Counted from the stretch's first letter, positions 1 through 11,069 are shown. The stretch: DNA of 56,519 nucleotides from Ligilactobacillus pobuzihii E100301 = KCTC 13174 (GCF_000349725.1 NZ_KB714701.1:51180-107698); one strand, 5' to 3'. Numbers and translations are program-made. Notes: generated by a model from the sequence alone, not told the origin.

Positions 1-468
1 TGCAACGATCAAACCAAACCCACTAGCACACAATAAAAAATCAATTTCAGCCTTAACATCTAGATTTAACTTTTTTTCTAAAGCAAACAAAACTCCTGGC
101 AATGTACCAGAAGAACCGGCAGTCGGCGCTGCACAAATAACACCCATGGCCGCGTTAACTTCATTGGTCGCCACGGCATTTTCCATTGCCGTTAAGATCG
201 TATCTCCTGATAGACTTTTACCTTGACGGCGGTATGCGGCAAGCTGAGCCGCTTGATGCCCCGTTAAACCGGTTCTTGAAGAAACTCCATTGCCCGATGA
301 ACCTTTATTCGCAGCCTTATGCATGACCTCCAACTGCTGTTTTATTCGTGAAAGTACAGTTTCCTTGGTTTCTTTAGAATAGGTACATTCTTGTTCCAAC
401 ATCAACTGTGCGATCGTCATCTGACGCGTTTTAGCCGCCTTTATTAGTTCCGCAATTTTATGATACAA
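1..468 (-). CDS. sdaAA: L-serine dehydratase, alpha subunit (N-terminal part, cut by window edge)
   Basis: The first 156 codons of the iron-sulfur L-serine dehydratase alpha chain, which with SdaAB deaminates serine to pyruvate and ammonia. The frame is open to the window edge, so the C-terminal half is missing. A TTG start at 468 fits a GAGGTG ribosome binding site six bases upstream; no ATG is suitably placed. The translated segment contains the family motif GVICAAPTAGSSGTLPG near residues 118-134, including a cysteine expected in the cluster/active-site region. It follows sdaAB by 15 bases, so the two are cotranscribed. Family assignment is firm from motif and partner gene. Confidence 0.9.
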   Translation of the reverse strand, partial: MYHKIAELIKAAKTRQMTIAQLMLEQECTYSKETKETVLSRIKQQLEVMHKAANKGSSGNGVSSRTGLTGHQAAQLAAYRRQGKSLSGDTILTAMENAVATNEVNAAMGVICAAPTAGSSGTLPGVLFALEKKLNLDVKAEIDFLLCASGFGLIVA

Positions 469-483
469 TTTTTTCACCTCGGA

Positions 484-1143
484 TCATAAACAAACTAAAT
501 TATCACAATACTTTAAAATATTATTTACCAGGTTGCCAGCAAGAGTTTTCTGTAAACTAAGTGCATATAAATTTTTATTTTCATTTAATTTACAAAAATT
601 CTGAGCAGTAACTACCACATCATTTTCTGTTAATTCTTTTAAAACTAACAGCAAAGACTCAGATGAACAAGAAAATAACAAAATCGGTAATGAACCAAGT
701 AACTCAAGCTGATGGCTTCCAAACATCAACCGCTTTATTTCGATCTTTCCTCCGCCGATCGAACAACCACAAAGAGCAGCTTTTTTTCTTCCATCTGTTA
801 GCGTGATAGTTGCTGTATTAGGATGATCGATCGGGCTCGGTGATTTAAGTTCATTGATCTCAAGTTCGACTCCCAATTGTTCAACCAGTTCAAGTGATTC
901 AGGTAAATGCGGATCATACATAGCCATTTTAAGTACACCAGCCACTATTGCAAAATCAGTCCCATGACCAGCGTGTGTTTTAGCAAATGATTCATAATAA
1001 TCGATCGTAATTTTTTGAGGTCTGGTTTCTAAGAGCTTACTAGCCTCTTGTCCTAGTAAAACTGCCCCAGCTGTATGAGAACTCGATGGACCGATCATTA
1101 CTGGGCCAACTATATCAAAGATACTCGAATACTTTTCATTCAT
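484..1143 (-). CDS. sdaAB: L-serine dehydratase, beta subunit
   Basis: A 219-residue beta chain of the two-subunit iron-sulfur L-serine dehydratase. The N-terminal motif IGPSSSHTAGA (about residues 17-27) is the hallmark of this subunit. The C-terminal third (from about residue 150) has the pattern of an ACT-like regulatory domain. Length matches Gram-positive SdaAB. ATG at 1143 has an AGAGG site upstream. It is the first gene of the sdaAB-sdaAA pair and probably carries the promoter in the AT-rich 1144-1260 region, where I could not fix -35/-10 boxes confidently. Confidence 0.93.
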   Translation of the reverse strand: MNEKYSSIFDIVGPVMIGPSSSHTAGAVLLGQEASKLLETRPQKITIDYYESFAKTHAGHGTDFAIVAGVLKMAMYDPHLPESLELVEQLGVELEINELKSPSPIDHPNTATITLTDGRKKAALCGCSIGGGKIEIKRLMFGSHQLELLGSLPILLFSCSSESLLLVLKELTENDVVVTAQNFCKLNENKNLYALSLQKTLAGNLVNNILKYCDNLVCL

Positions 1144-1254
1144 AACTAATACCTCTAATTGTCCATTGTTATATTTAAAAACATAAATAAATTAGCTTAT
1201 TCACTAACTTTTCTTATTATATATTTTTTATATACATCAGAAAACCTTTTAGCA

Positions 1255-1312
1255 AATAAAAATGCCCCTTAATTGTTAGATCTCTAGGTCTAACAATTAT
1301 GGAGCACCTCAT
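1255..1312 (-). terminator. Rho-independent terminator of luxS
   Basis: On the minus strand a stem built from TGCTCC plus TAATTGTTAGA pairs with TCTAACAATTA plus GGGGCA, followed by a T-rich run. It lies just after the luxS stop codon and before the sdaAB promoter region. Confidence 0.85.
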
Positions 1313-1333
1313 ATCTTTAGAGTTTTTATTATA

Positions 1334-1807
1334 TTATTTAACAACTTTACGTTCATAGGGCTCTGAAGAAATACCTTCACTTAAAATCTTCTTAGACCAT
1401 TCTTGGGCTGAAAAGAGTGAGTGATCACGGTAATTACCGCAACTCTTGATATCTGTCCCTTGAACATCATCCCATGAAGCTGCTGTAATATCTTCTAAGG
1501 ACTGTTTCAAAGCTTTTGCAACTTCAACTGTATCGTGTTCGCCCCATGTGATCAAATGAAAACCAGTCCGACAACCAAATGGAGAACAGTCGATCACTCC
1601 ATCCATATGGTCACGCAAATAACCAGCAAGCATATGTTCGATCGTATGCAAACCTGCTGTTGGGATCGCATTTTCATTAGGTTGAACTAAACGCAAATCG
1701 TAATTTGAGATTTTGTCACCCTTCGTTCCTTCTTCAGAAGCAATTAAACGAACATACGGTGCCTTAACAGCAGTATGATCCAATGTAAAACTTTCAACTT
1801 TTGCCAA
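1334..1807 (-). CDS. luxS: S-ribosylhomocysteine lyase
   Basis: LuxS cleaves S-ribosylhomocysteine to homocysteine and the AI-2 precursor DPD in the activated methyl cycle. The 157-residue protein has the metal-binding HTIEH motif (His54, Glu57, His58), Cys79 at the position of the catalytic cysteine and Cys123 in KSCGNYRDH as the third metal ligand. Start is TTG at 1807, behind AGGAGAG. It is monocistronic, with its own terminator. Length is normal for the family. Confidence 0.97.
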   Translation of the reverse strand: MAKVESFTLDHTAVKAPYVRLIASEEGTKGDKISNYDLRLVQPNENAIPTAGLHTIEHMLAGYLRDHMDGVIDCSPFGCRTGFHLITWGEHDTVEVAKALKQSLEDITAASWDDVQGTDIKSCGNYRDHSLFSAQEWSKKILSEGISSEPYERKVVK

Positions 1808-1900
1808 AATGATCTCTCCTATCTTTAAAAATTAGTATAAATAAACTTTAGCAGTTTCACTGTAAAATGCAAGTCATCCACTTTTTTAAATAGCTAATTC

Positions 1901-4735
1901 TTATTTATAATGCCCATTTGCTAAAATATTTTTTAAATATTGACCAGTATAACTTTCTTTGCAGGCAGCAACATCTTCTGGCGTACCGGTAACAACGACC
2001 TGACCGCCACCTTCCCCACCTTCTGGTCCTAAATCGATCAGATGGTCTGATGTCTTGATCACATCCAAGTTATGTTCGATCACTAGCACAGTATTTCCTT
2101 TATCAACTAACTGTTGCAAGACTGAAAGCAAATTTTTGACATCCTCACTATGCAACCCTGTAGTTGGCTCATCTAAGATATAGAAGGTCTTGCCATTTGA
2201 TTTACGGTGCAATTCAGACGCTAACTTCATCCGCTGAGCTTCACCTCCGGATAAAGTCGTAGCAGGTTGGCCCAATTTAACATAACCTAAGCCAACATCC
2301 ATGATAGTTTGCAATTTACGTTTGATCTTAGGAATAGGAGCAAAAAAGTTCAGTGCTTCTTCAACCGTCATATCTAAGATCTGTGAAATATTTTTACCCT
2401 TATATTCGATCTCAAGTGTTTCAGAATTAAAACGAGTCCCATGACATACTTCACACGGCACATAAACATCAGGCAAAAAGTTCATAGCGATCTTAATGAT
2501 CCCATCACCCTTACATGCTTCACAACGACCACCCTTAACATTAAAGCTAAAACGTCCTTTAGTGTAACCACGTAGTTTTGCTTCGTTAGTCTGGGCAAAT
2601 AAAGCCCGCACATCATCAAATACGCCAGTGTAAGTAGCGGGATTACTCCGCGGTGTGCGTCCGATCGGTGACTGGTCGATATCGATCACCTTTTCTAACG
2701 GTTTATAACCTGAAATCTTTTCATACTTTCCTGGCTTTTCAGAATTACGCGTTAGCTTTTGGGCTAGAGCACGCTTTAAAATCGAGTTAACTAATGTCGA
2801 TTTACCCGAGCCGGATACACCCGTTACAGTAATGAATTTACCTAAGGGAAAATCAACTGTAATATTCTTTAAGTTGTTTTCACTCGCACCACTTAGCGTT
2901 ACAAATTCACCATTGCCTGCTCGTCTTTTTTTAGGGATCGGAATATACCTTTTACCAGATAAATATTGACCGGTGATCGACTTGGTAGAACGGGCAACTT
3001 GTTTAGGTGTCCCGCTTGCCATTACCTGACCACCATTGATTCCAGCTCCCGGGCCGATGTCAATAATATAATCGGCTGCACGCATCGTGTCTTCATCATG
3101 TTCGACCACTATCAAGGTGTTACCCAGATCACGCATTTTTTTCAATGAAGCGATCAAACGATCATTATCTCGTTGATGTAAACCGATCGATGGTTCATCT
3201 AAGATATACATAACGCCCGACAGATTAGAACCAATTTGCGTGGCTAACCTGATTCTTTGTGCTTCCCCACCAGAAAGCGTTCGAGCTGAGCGACTTAGAG
3301 TTAAATAGTTCAAACCGACATTTTGTAAGAAGGTCAGACGGTTCTTGATCTCTTTTAAAATTGGTTGGGCGATTTGTTCGTTCTGTTCAGAAAACTCTAA
3401 ACCTGCAAAAAAAGTCAAAGAATCACCGATCGAATAATCTGAAACTTCACCAATATGCTTACCACCGATTTTAACTGCCAGAGCTTTACGATTTAAACGG
3501 TAACCATGACAAGTTTGACAAGTTAAACTTGTCATATATTTACGCATCACATCACGGGTAAAATCACTATTTGTTTCACGATAACGGCGTGAAATATTAT
3601 TGATAACACCTTCAAATCGCATATCTAAATCACGCTTACCGCCAAAGTCATTTTCAAATACAAAATGGAAAGTCTTTTCTCCAGCACCATACAAAACAGT
3701 ATTTTGCTGTTTTTTAGTCAATTTCTTAAATGGTTTATCCATATCAATACCGAACTTATCACAGGCTTCAGCCAATAACGTTGGGTAGTATTGAGAACTT
3801 ATGGGATTCCAAGGAACTAATGCCCCTTCATTTAAGGTTTTATCAGGATCTGGGACGACCAAGTCTTTATCAACTTCTAACTTAACCCCCAAGCCATCAC
3901 AGTCAGGACAAGCACCAAAGGGCGCATTAAATGAAAATAAACGTGGTTCCAATTCACCAATCGTAAAACCGCAGTATGGACAGGCAAAATTTTCTGAAAA
4001 TTGGATAGTTTCACCATCGATCACATCTGCATACGCATATCCACCAGATAAACGTAAGGCTGATTCAAAGGAATCAAACAGACGAGATCTAGCACCTTTT
4101 TTGACTACGATTCGATCAACAACTACAGAGATCGAGTGTTTAACATTCTTGTCTAATTCCAACTCTTCTTCGACATCATGCATTTCATCATCAACGATCA
4201 ACCGCACAAAGCCTTCACGTTTGATCCGTTCTAAAATTTTTTTATGCTGTCCCTTTTGTGCACGCACGATCGGAGCCAGTATCTGTAATTTAGTTCTCTC
4301 TGGTAAATTCAAGACACGGTCTACCATCTGTTCTGGTGCCTGGCTAGTAATTTTATGTCCATCATTGGGACAGATTGGTGTCCCTACTCTCCCCCACAAT
4401 AAACGTAAATAATCATTGATCTCTGTCACCGTACCAACAGTTGAACGTGGGTTTTTAGATGTTGTCTTTTGATCGATTGAAATTGCCGGTGACAAACCAT
4501 CGATCGAATCAACATCTGGTTTATCCATTTGACCTAAAAATTGCCTAGCATAAGCTGACAAACTTTCAACATAACGACGTTGGCCTTCAGCATATAAGGT
4601 GTCAAAAGCCAAAGAACTTTTCCCAGACCCTGATAAACCAGTCATTACAACAAATTTATTTTTAGGAATAGCCACATCAATTTTTTTCAAATTATGCGCA
4701 CGTGCGCCGTGGATCACAATTTTATCTTGTGCCAA
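1901..4735 (-). CDS. uvrA: Excinuclease ABC subunit A
   Basis: UvrA, the damage-sensing ATPase of nucleotide excision repair. The 944-residue protein has two ABC ATPase modules: Walker [10 protein letters not shown] near residue 33 and GVSGSGKST in the second half, with LSGGEAQR signatures in both. CxxC zinc modules are visible (CPYC with CPDC in the first half; CEAC with CEVC in the second). The start is TTG at 4735, seven bases after GAGGG. It lies 51 bases after uvrB and is in the same SOS-controlled operon. Confidence 0.97.
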   Translation of the reverse strand: MAQDKIVIHGARAHNLKKIDVAIPKNKFVVMTGLSGSGKSSLAFDTLYAEGQRRYVESLSAYARQFLGQMDKPDVDSIDGLSPAISIDQKTTSKNPRSTVGTVTEINDYLRLLWGRVGTPICPNDGHKITSQAPEQMVDRVLNLPERTKLQILAPIVRAQKGQHKKILERIKREGFVRLIVDDEMHDVEEELELDKNVKHSISVVVDRIVVKKGARSRLFDSFESALRLSGGYAYADVIDGETIQFSENFACPYCGFTIGELEPRLFSFNAPFGACPDCDGLGVKLEVDKDLVVPDPDKTLNEGALVPWNPISSQYYPTLLAEACDKFGIDMDKPFKKLTKKQQNTVLYGAGEKTFHFVFENDFGGKRDLDMRFEGVINNISRRYRETNSDFTRDVMRKYMTSLTCQTCHGYRLNRKALAVKIGGKHIGEVSDYSIGDSLTFFAGLEFSEQNEQIAQPILKEIKNRLTFLQNVGLNYLTLSRSARTLSGGEAQRIRLATQIGSNLSGVMYILDEPSIGLHQRDNDRLIASLKKMRDLGNTLIVVEHDEDTMRAADYIIDIGPGAGINGGQVMASGTPKQVARSTKSITGQYLSGKRYIPIPKKRRAGNGEFVTLSGASENNLKNITVDFPLGKFITVTGVSGSGKSTLVNSILKRALAQKLTRNSEKPGKYEKISGYKPLEKVIDIDQSPIGRTPRSNPATYTGVFDDVRALFAQTNEAKLRGYTKGRFSFNVKGGRCEACKGDGIIKIAMNFLPDVYVPCEVCHGTRFNSETLEIEYKGKNISQILDMTVEEALNFFAPIPKIKRKLQTIMDVGLGYVKLGQPATTLSGGEAQRMKLASELHRKSNGKTFYILDEPTTGLHSEDVKNLLSVLQQLVDKGNTVLVIEHNLDVIKTSDHLIDLGPEGGEGGGQVVVTGTPEDVAACKESYTGQYLKNILANGHYK

Positions 4736-4786
4736 CCTTTTTCCCTCTTTCTCATATTATCTCACGATTTTCTGACTGGAGCTTAC

Positions 4787-6784
4787 TTAACTGATCTGCG
4801 CTCTCAATTCCAAAATAGTATCACGTAGGGTGGCAGCATCTTCGAAGTCTAAGCGTTTCGAAGCCTGCTTCATTTGGTCTTCCAAGCTTGAGATCATTTC
4901 TTTTTGTTCTGACTTCTTCATGCTGGAAAAGTCAACACCTTCTGAATCTTTATTCTCGTCAGAAACAGGCAAAACTCCAGAAATTGAAGCACGTATTTCT
5001 TTTTTGATCGTTTGTGGTACGATACCGTGCTCTGCGTTATATTCTTGTTGGATATTCCTCCGCCGTTGAGTTTCATCCATCGCCCTTTGCATGGAATCTG
5101 TTATTGAATCAGCATATAAAATGACATGTCCGTGTTCATTTCTAGATGCACGTCCGATCGTTTGGATCAATGAACGCTCATTGCGTAAAAAACCTTCTTT
5201 GTCAGCATCCAAGATAGCAATCAAAGAGACTTCCGGAACATCGATACCTTCACGCAATAAATTGATCCCCACTAAAACATCAAATTTACCTAAGCGCAAG
5301 TCTCGAATAATCTCAGTCCGTTCCAAAGTCTTAATATCTGAATGCAAATATTTAACTTTAATACCTAATTCTTTAAAATAATCAGACAGATCTTCTGCCA
5401 TCTTTTTTGTTAAAGTTGTGACAAAGACCCGTTCATGTCTTTCGACTCGTTTATTGATCTCACTGACCAGATCATCCATTTGCCCGTCAGTTTTTCGGAC
5501 TTCAACTTCAGGGTCTAATAATCCAGTCGGTCGAATGATCTGTTCAACCACATCATCAGTTTGTTCACGTTCATATGGTCCAGGCGTGGCCGACATATAT
5601 ACGATTTGATTAACGTGTTTTTCAAATTCTTCTAGCTTCAAGGGACGATTGTCTAAGGCGCTCGGTAAACGAAAGCCATAATCAACTAACATTTGTTTTC
5701 TTGAGCGGTCCCCATTATACATACCTCGAACTTGCGGCATCGTTACGTGTGATTCATCCACGACGATCAAAAAGTCCTTTGGAAAGAAATCAAGTAACGT
5801 AAATGGCGGCTCACCAGGTTTTCTACCATCCATATGCCGTGAATAGTTTTCAATACCAGAACAATAACCCATTTCTTTTAACATTTCTACATCATAAGTT
5901 GTCCGCTGCTCTAAGCGTTGTGCTTCTAGTAATTTATTTTCTGACTTTAATTTGTCTGTTTGTTCTTTTAACTCAGTAGAGATCGCATTAACGGCTTCTT
6001 CCATTCGTTCTTCATTAGTCATAAAGTGAGTTGCCGGAAAAATTGCAACGTGATCACGATCACCCAAGATCTCACCCGTCAAAGGGTCGACTTCGCGGAT
6101 CCGGTCGATCTCATCGCCAAAAAACTCAACCCTTAAAGCACGTTCATCATGCGAAGCTGGAAAAATCTCGACCACGTCACCACGAACACGGAAACGCCCC
6201 CGTTGAAAATCAATATCATTACGTTCAAATTGAATATCTACAAGTTGACCTAATAAACGGTCACGCTCAATTTCTTGACCCACACGTAATGAGATCGTGT
6301 GAGCTTTATATTCTGATGGATCACCTAAACCAAAAATCGAAGAAACTGAAGCAACCACGATCACGTCATTTCGTTCCAAGAGTGAACTTGTAGCTGAATG
6401 ACGTAACTTATCAATTTCATCATTGATGCTTGAATCTTTTTCAATATAGGTATCACTGGAAGGAACATAAGCTTCAGGTTGATAATAGTCATAGTAACTA
6501 ACAAAGTATTCCACAGCATTGTTGGGAAAAAACTCCTTAAATTCGCCGTATAACTGACCGGCCAAAGTTTTATTATGTGCTAACACAAGTGTTGGTTTAT
6601 TAACATTTTTGATCACATTTGAAATCGTAAAAGTTTTACCAGTCCCAGTAGCACCTAATAAAATTTGCGCTTTTTCACCATTTTTAATACCTGAAGTTAA
6701 CTCATCGATCGCATCAGGCTGATCACCAGTTGGCTTGTAATTTGATACCAACTCAAATTCATGGTCATCTTGTCTATCGATCAT
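4787..6784 (-). CDS. uvrB: Excinuclease ABC subunit B
   Basis: UvrB, the helicase-like partner that UvrA loads at lesions before UvrC incision. From ATG at 6784 it is 665 residues, with Walker A GATGTGKT (residues 44-51), the tyrosine-rich beta-hairpin ([11 protein letters not shown]), helicase motifs such as DESHV, the QTIGRASRN motif, and a C-terminal UVR domain that binds UvrC. The frame stays open upstream to 6904, but GGGGGAA lies just before 6784 and homology begins there. The extra upstream codons overlap the promoter and SOS box, so they are not coding. Confidence 0.96.
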   Translation of the reverse strand: MIDRQDDHEFELVSNYKPTGDQPDAIDELTSGIKNGEKAQILLGATGTGKTFTISNVIKNVNKPTLVLAHNKTLAGQLYGEFKEFFPNNAVEYFVSYYDYYQPEAYVPSSDTYIEKDSSINDEIDKLRHSATSSLLERNDVIVVASVSSIFGLGDPSEYKAHTISLRVGQEIERDRLLGQLVDIQFERNDIDFQRGRFRVRGDVVEIFPASHDERALRVEFFGDEIDRIREVDPLTGEILGDRDHVAIFPATHFMTNEERMEEAVNAISTELKEQTDKLKSENKLLEAQRLEQRTTYDVEMLKEMGYCSGIENYSRHMDGRKPGEPPFTLLDFFPKDFLIVVDESHVTMPQVRGMYNGDRSRKQMLVDYGFRLPSALDNRPLKLEEFEKHVNQIVYMSATPGPYEREQTDDVVEQIIRPTGLLDPEVEVRKTDGQMDDLVSEINKRVERHERVFVTTLTKKMAEDLSDYFKELGIKVKYLHSDIKTLERTEIIRDLRLGKFDVLVGINLLREGIDVPEVSLIAILDADKEGFLRNERSLIQTIGRASRNEHGHVILYADSITDSMQRAMDETQRRRNIQQEYNAEHGIVPQTIKKEIRASISGVLPVSDENKDSEGVDFSSMKKSEQKEMISSLEDQMKQASKRLDFEDAATLRDTILELRAQIS

Positions 6785-6833
6785 TATAATTCCCCCAATC
6801 TTTCTGTGTTTAGGTCCATAGCCAGCAACATAC

Positions 6834-6839
6834 ATTGTA
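6834..6839 (-). promoter_or_regulatory. uvrBA promoter, extended -10
   Basis: On the minus strand TATGCTACAAT provides a TGn-extended -10 (TACAAT). No good -35 is seen at 17 bases, which is usual for extended -10 promoters. It sits next to the SOS box. Confidence 0.6.
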
Positions 6840-6845
6840 GCATAC

Positions 6846-6859
6846 CGAACATGTTTTCG
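6846..6859 (-). promoter_or_regulatory. LexA (DinR) SOS box of uvrBA
   Basis: CGAACATGTTTTCG matches the Gram-positive LexA operator pattern CGAAC-N4-GTTCG with one mismatch. It lies seven bases upstream of the extended -10 of the uvrB promoter, so LexA bound here would block transcription. LexA control of uvrB in Bacillus is established; that this site works here is inference. Confidence 0.8.
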
Positions 6860-6954
6860 CGATATTTTTGACCCGCTAGAAGTTCTAGTAAATTGTGTAA
6901 ACAAAAACTACAGAACCCCTGATATGAGCCCTAAAAACACTATTTCGAACATAA

Positions 6955-7019
6955 CAAAAAAGCAGCGTCAACTACTAATGGCTCCTTTTAAAAGATCCAC
7001 ATGCTCCGCTACTTTTTAC
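6955..7019 (-). terminator. Probable terminator after phosphoglucomutase gene
   Basis: On the minus strand GTAGCG pairs (one G-U) with CGCTGC around an imperfect inner stem, followed by TTTTTT. It starts directly after the stop codon of the phosphoglucomutase gene. Confidence 0.6.
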
Positions 7020-7023
7020 GTTT

Positions 7024-8751
7024 TTATTCATTAATAAACTGATTAATAGCACTTTCAAAATCTGCTCGTTTTTGCTGGGCTTTTTCATAAGTAGCTGCTT
7101 GCGTACCAATGTAAAACTTAATTTTAGGTTCAGTCCCTGAAGGTCGAATAGCGATCCAAGTTCCATCTTCCAACAAATACTTCAAAACATTTGCTTGCGG
7201 CAGATCGATCGTTTCGACTGTTCCATCCACAAACGTTTTTAATGATTTTTCAAAATCTTCTATTGCTGTGACAGTATAACCGGCAAATTTAGTTGGGGCT
7301 TCATCCCGGAATTTAGCCATCAAACTGTCAATTTGCGACGCTCCTTTGATACCATCAAAAGTTTGTGAAATTGTTTTTTCTGCAAAGTATCCATATTCCT
7401 TGAATAGATCTTGCAGGCCATCATACAAATTCTTGCCTTGTTCGCGATAGAAAGCAGCTACTTCAGCCAGCATGACTAAAGATTGAATCGCATCTTTGTC
7501 ACGCACAAAAGGTTTGGTCAAATAGCCATAGCTTTCTTCAAAACCGAACATAAATGTTTGGCTATCGTTAGCCTGAAATTCCTTGATCTTTTCAGCAATA
7601 AATTTAAAACCTGTTAAAACATTGACCATCTTAGTATTATGTTTTTCAGCAATTTTAGTTGCAAATTCACTGGAAACGATCGATTTAACAACAGCTGCGT
7701 TTTCAGGCAATGTGCCAGCATTTTCTCGTGCAACTAAAATATAATTTAGCATTAAAGCGGCGATTTGATTACCAGTCAATAATTGATACTGCCCGTCGGG
7801 TTGACGAACAGCTGCCCCTAAGCGATCTGCGTCAGGGTCCACAGCAATCAACAAGTCAGCATTTTGCTTTTTCCCTAACTTGATCGATAAATCAAAGGCA
7901 GCTTCATCTTCTGGATTTGGCTTCTTAACAGTAGGAAAATCACCGTCTGTTACAGCTTGTTCAGGTACCATCGTGAAGTTCTTAAATCCAGCTTGCTTCA
8001 AAGCTTTTTCCCCAAGCATTGCGCCAGTTCCGTGTAAGGGACTAAAGATCAACTTCATCGTTTGTCCTTCTTTTTCAACCAACTCATGGTCGATGGTAAC
8101 ATTGTTGACCTCTGACAAGTAAGCACGGTCAACTTCATCACCAATCACTGTCAACGTCTGATCCTCAATTAATTGCTCCTTATCAGCAACTTTAATTGCG
8201 AATAGATCATCTGCTTGACGAATATATTTAGTGATCAGATCTGATTCTTTAGGTGGCATTTGTGCCCCATCTTCACCATAGATCTTATAACCATTATATT
8301 CTTTAGGATTGTGACTTGCCGTGATCATGATCCCAGCATATGTGTGTAAATGACGCACTGTAAAGGATAATTCTGGAGTAGGACGAAGGCTTTCAAACAC
8401 AAAAGATTTAATACCATGTACACCCAAAACACGGGCTGATTCATATGCAAATTCTTGTGAATGATGTCTGGAGTCATAACTGATTGCAACACCACGCTGC
8501 TTAACCTCATCATCTAAAATTTCCATAAAGGAAGCCAAACCTTCAGTTGCCTGACGAACAGTGTAAATATTCATTCGATTAATGCCGGCTCCTAAAACAC
8601 CGCGCATCCCAGCTGTCCCAAATTCAAGCGGAGCATAAAATGCGTCCTCTAATGCTTCCTGATCTCCAGCTAAATCATCTAGTTCTTGCTTCAAGCTTGA
8701 TTCTAAATCATTATTATTTTTCCATACTGTATAAGTATCTTTCCAGCTCAT
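7024..8751 (-). CDS. pgcA: Phospho-sugar mutase (alpha-phosphoglucomutase)
   Basis: Interconverts glucose-1-phosphate and glucose-6-phosphate, feeding UDP-glucose and wall polymer synthesis. The 575-residue protein has the phosphoserine loop ITASHNPKE (Ser about 146), the metal loop DPDADRLG (about 305), the sugar loop GFEESYGY and the phosphate loop RPSGTEPK near the C-terminus. I chose ATG at 8751 with GAGGA nine bases before. The GTG at 8760 overlaps that site, so it is less likely. Its place after hprK-lgt-trxB is the usual Lactobacillales order. A phosphomannomutase activity cannot be excluded by sequence. Confidence 0.93.
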   Translation of the reverse strand: MSWKDTYTVWKNNNDLESSLKQELDDLAGDQEALEDAFYAPLEFGTAGMRGVLGAGINRMNIYTVRQATEGLASFMEILDDEVKQRGVAISYDSRHHSQEFAYESARVLGVHGIKSFVFESLRPTPELSFTVRHLHTYAGIMITASHNPKEYNGYKIYGEDGAQMPPKESDLITKYIRQADDLFAIKVADKEQLIEDQTLTVIGDEVDRAYLSEVNNVTIDHELVEKEGQTMKLIFSPLHGTGAMLGEKALKQAGFKNFTMVPEQAVTDGDFPTVKKPNPEDEAAFDLSIKLGKKQNADLLIAVDPDADRLGAAVRQPDGQYQLLTGNQIAALMLNYILVARENAGTLPENAAVVKSIVSSEFATKIAEKHNTKMVNVLTGFKFIAEKIKEFQANDSQTFMFGFEESYGYLTKPFVRDKDAIQSLVMLAEVAAFYREQGKNLYDGLQDLFKEYGYFAEKTISQTFDGIKGASQIDSLMAKFRDEAPTKFAGYTVTAIEDFEKSLKTFVDGTVETIDLPQANVLKYLLEDGTWIAIRPSGTEPKIKFYIGTQAATYEKAQQKRADFESAINQFINE

Positions 8752-8960
8752 GTATTCCACTCCTCGTATAATTTTGTCTCACCTTTTAGTATAACTATTC
8801 ATGTCAAGTATTGCCAACATAACTAACCTAATTGTATTTTCGTAACACTATTGAAACTAATAATGGCAGTGCTTAACAAACATTGTATTACACATACCAA
8901 TTTTCCCAAACATTTAGATAACTTGGCTAATGGAAACAAAATTTTTACATAAATTAAACA

Positions 8961-9171
8961 AGGCTGGGGCAAAACTAGCTGTCCAATACTAGAAGGGCCG
9001 TCGATCTATCCCATTAAATGGGTTAAATCGACGGCCCTTAAATGTGTTCCAAAAGATTGAAGCCTCACTTGTAACAACGTTACTTATTCCGTTCCTTCGC
9101 TTTGCTGCGACCCAGAACAATATAATTGTCGTTACAAATCGGATTCAAAATATCTTTTGTCTCACTCTCTT
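8961..9171 (-). repeat. Dispersed structured element, copy 1
   Basis: First of six related intergenic elements, in the opposite orientation to copy 2. The ends GGGGCAAAA and TTTTGTCTC can pair with G-U wobbles. Inside are a GGGCC hairpin (8993-9040, AGGGCCGTCGAT with ATCGACGGCCCT) and a longer imperfect hairpin (about 9068-9142) whose loop holds the family's conserved CGCAGCAAAGCGAAG (minus strand, 9095-9109). It lies right after the trxB stop codon. The remainder of this gene-free stretch (8752-8960) is AT-rich and I see nothing supported in it. Confidence 0.85.
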
Positions 9172-9175
9172 CTTC

Positions 9176-10120
9176 CTATTTAACTTGCACTTTATCTTGA
9201 ACGGCTTGGAGATAGTTAAAGGCTTCTTGGCCTGCAATGCCACCATCGCCGACAGATGTTGTAATTTGACGTAGATCTTTTTGTCGAACATCACCAACTG
9301 CAAAAATACCAGGCACACTGGTTTTCATTTTTTCATCAGTTACGATCCAGCCTTTATCATCAGTAATACCAAGGTCTATAAATGGTTCAGTCATTGGCTG
9401 GTTACCTACATAAATGAAAACACCATCAACATCAACTGTCCCATCTTCATCAGTCTTTTTGTTATGAGTTTTTACACCAGTAACCTTTTGCCCGTCACCT
9501 AAAATCTCAGTCACAATGGTATCCCAAGTAAAACCGATCTTGTCATTTGAAAAGGCACGATCTTGTAAGATCTTTTGGGCACGCAACTGATCACGACGAT
9601 GAATAATATTAACACCCGATGTCATTTGAGAAAGATAACCGCCTTCTTCGACAGCTGAATCCCCGCCGCCAATCACTGCAACTGGCTTATTCTTAAAGAA
9701 CGCACCATCACAAACGGCACAGTAAGAAACACCACGGCCACTATAATCATCTTCACCAGGTACGCCTAATTTACGGTACTCAGAACCTGTTGCGATGATC
9801 AAAGCCTGTGTTTCATACACATCACTATCAGTAGTGATAGTTTTTACGCCATCATCAGCAACAGACACGCTTTCTACACTACCATAAGCATATTGTGCAT
9901 CAAATTGTGTTGAACTTTGATACATCTTTTCAGCTAGATCTGGTCCTAAAATTGAATTAAAACCAGGGTAATTTTCGACAGCTGCAGTATTATTCATCTG
10001 CCCACCGTAGATCCCCCGATCTAACATTAAAACAGATAAATTAGCACGTGAGGCATACAAAGCTGCTGTCATACCACCTGGGCCAGCACCTATTACGATC
10101 ACATCATAACTCTTTGCCAT
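9176..10120 (-). CDS. trxB: Thioredoxin-disulfide reductase
   Basis: NADPH-dependent flavoenzyme that reduces thioredoxin. The 314-residue protein has the FAD-binding GAGPGG (residues 11-16), the redox pair CAVC (Cys134 and Cys137), an NADPH-binding GGGDSAVEE and the C-terminal FAVGDVR motif. I use ATG at 10120, preceded by AAGGAA; the frame extends to 10150 but without a binding site. It is downstream of hprK and lgt on the same strand. Confidence 0.96.
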   Translation of the reverse strand: MAKSYDVIVIGAGPGGMTAALYASRANLSVLMLDRGIYGGQMNNTAAVENYPGFNSILGPDLAEKMYQSSTQFDAQYAYGSVESVSVADDGVKTITTDSDVYETQALIIATGSEYRKLGVPGEDDYSGRGVSYCAVCDGAFFKNKPVAVIGGGDSAVEEGGYLSQMTSGVNIIHRRDQLRAQKILQDRAFSNDKIGFTWDTIVTEILGDGQKVTGVKTHNKKTDEDGTVDVDGVFIYVGNQPMTEPFIDLGITDDKGWIVTDEKMKTSVPGIFAVGDVRQKDLRQITTSVGDGGIAGQEAFNYLQAVQDKVQVK

Positions 10121-10200
10121 TAGTTTATTCCTTCCTTCTCTTTCGATCATGTTTTTATCTTAGCTTACTTTTTGTAAGTTGTCTACTAAAAAGCTTGTCT

Positions 10201-11040
10201 TTATTTTTCTTTCGCTAGTGTTTTTTGTCCATCAAGATACCATGGAGCATATGGATGCCAATATCTACGATGAAATAACCACAAAAAGGCACCTATAAAC
10301 AATACGACCGATAACCATTGTGAAACACGTAACGGCCCGATCATTAGACTATCAGTCCGCATGCCTTCAATGAAAAAGCGGCCAAATGAATACCAGATAA
10401 CATAACTAAAGAAAACCTCGCCTTGTTTAAAAAGATGCTTTTTATTGCGTAAAAGAAGCAAAACTACAAAGCCTAAAACATCCCACAGCGATTCATATAA
10501 GAAGGTCGGTTGATAGTAAACACCACCGATATTCATTTGATCAATGATAAATTGAGGTAAATGTAATTTTTGTAAAAAGTCTAGCGTTATAGCTTGGCCA
10601 TGCGCCTCTTGGTTCATAAAGTTGCCCCAGCGCCCAATTCCTTGCGCTAAAATAACATTTGGCGCGATCACATCTAAAAAGAGCCAACTAGAAATTTCCT
10701 GACTGTGACAATAGACTAATAACACGATCACCGCAGCGATCAGGCCACCATAAATCGCGATACCGCCATCCCATATCCGATAAATTTCACTCGGATTGCT
10801 AGCATAATATGGCCATTCAAATATTACGTAATATAGACGAGCTCCAATCAAAGAAAACGGAAGAGCCCACAATAAAAAATCATAAAAATAATCATCCTTT
10901 AAGCCACGCTTTTGACCTTCTTTGACTGAAAGTGCAGCGGCTAGGATAACACTGCAAGCGATGATCACACCATACCATCGAACCTCAAAAGGTCCAAATT
11001 TAAGTGCAATTGGATTTAAAGCACCCAATACAAGATTCAT
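10201..11040 (-). CDS. lgt: Prolipoprotein diacylglyceryl transferase
   Basis: Integral membrane enzyme that transfers diacylglycerol from phosphatidylglycerol to the lipobox cysteine of prolipoproteins. The 279-residue protein has about seven membrane segments and the Lgt signature [13 protein letters not shown], plus the conserved RxLPQF-type and YxxxR regions. ATG at 11040 follows AGGAGAG. It lies 109 bases after hprK, with a strong inverted repeat in between. Confidence 0.96.
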   Translation of the reverse strand: MNLVLGALNPIALKFGPFEVRWYGVIIACSVILAAALSVKEGQKRGLKDDYFYDFLLWALPFSLIGARLYYVIFEWPYYASNPSEIYRIWDGGIAIYGGLIAAVIVLLVYCHSQEISSWLFLDVIAPNVILAQGIGRWGNFMNQEAHGQAITLDFLQKLHLPQFIIDQMNIGGVYYQPTFLYESLWDVLGFVVLLLLRNKKHLFKQGEVFFSYVIWYSFGRFFIEGMRTDSLMIGPLRVSQWLSVVLFIGAFLWLFHRRYWHPYAPWYLDGQKTLAKEK

Positions 11041-11069
11041 AAAATAACTTTCTCTCCTTATTCTTATAA

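Noticed and set aside
3801-4412. 203-codon open frame on the plus strand opposite uvrA
   Set aside because: Lies wholly inside uvrA on the other strand, serine/threonine-rich with no domain, no ribosome binding site; a shadow of uvrA codon usage.
6031-6393. 120-codon plus-strand frame opposite uvrB, rich in His and Arg
   Set aside because: Fully antisense to conserved uvrB motifs; composition mirrors the GATC-rich coding strand.
8961-9171. Repeat copies considered as ordinary Rho-independent terminators
   Set aside because: At 200 bases with two hairpins and no consistent T-run after the GGGCC stem, they are more complex than terminators, though they may also terminate.
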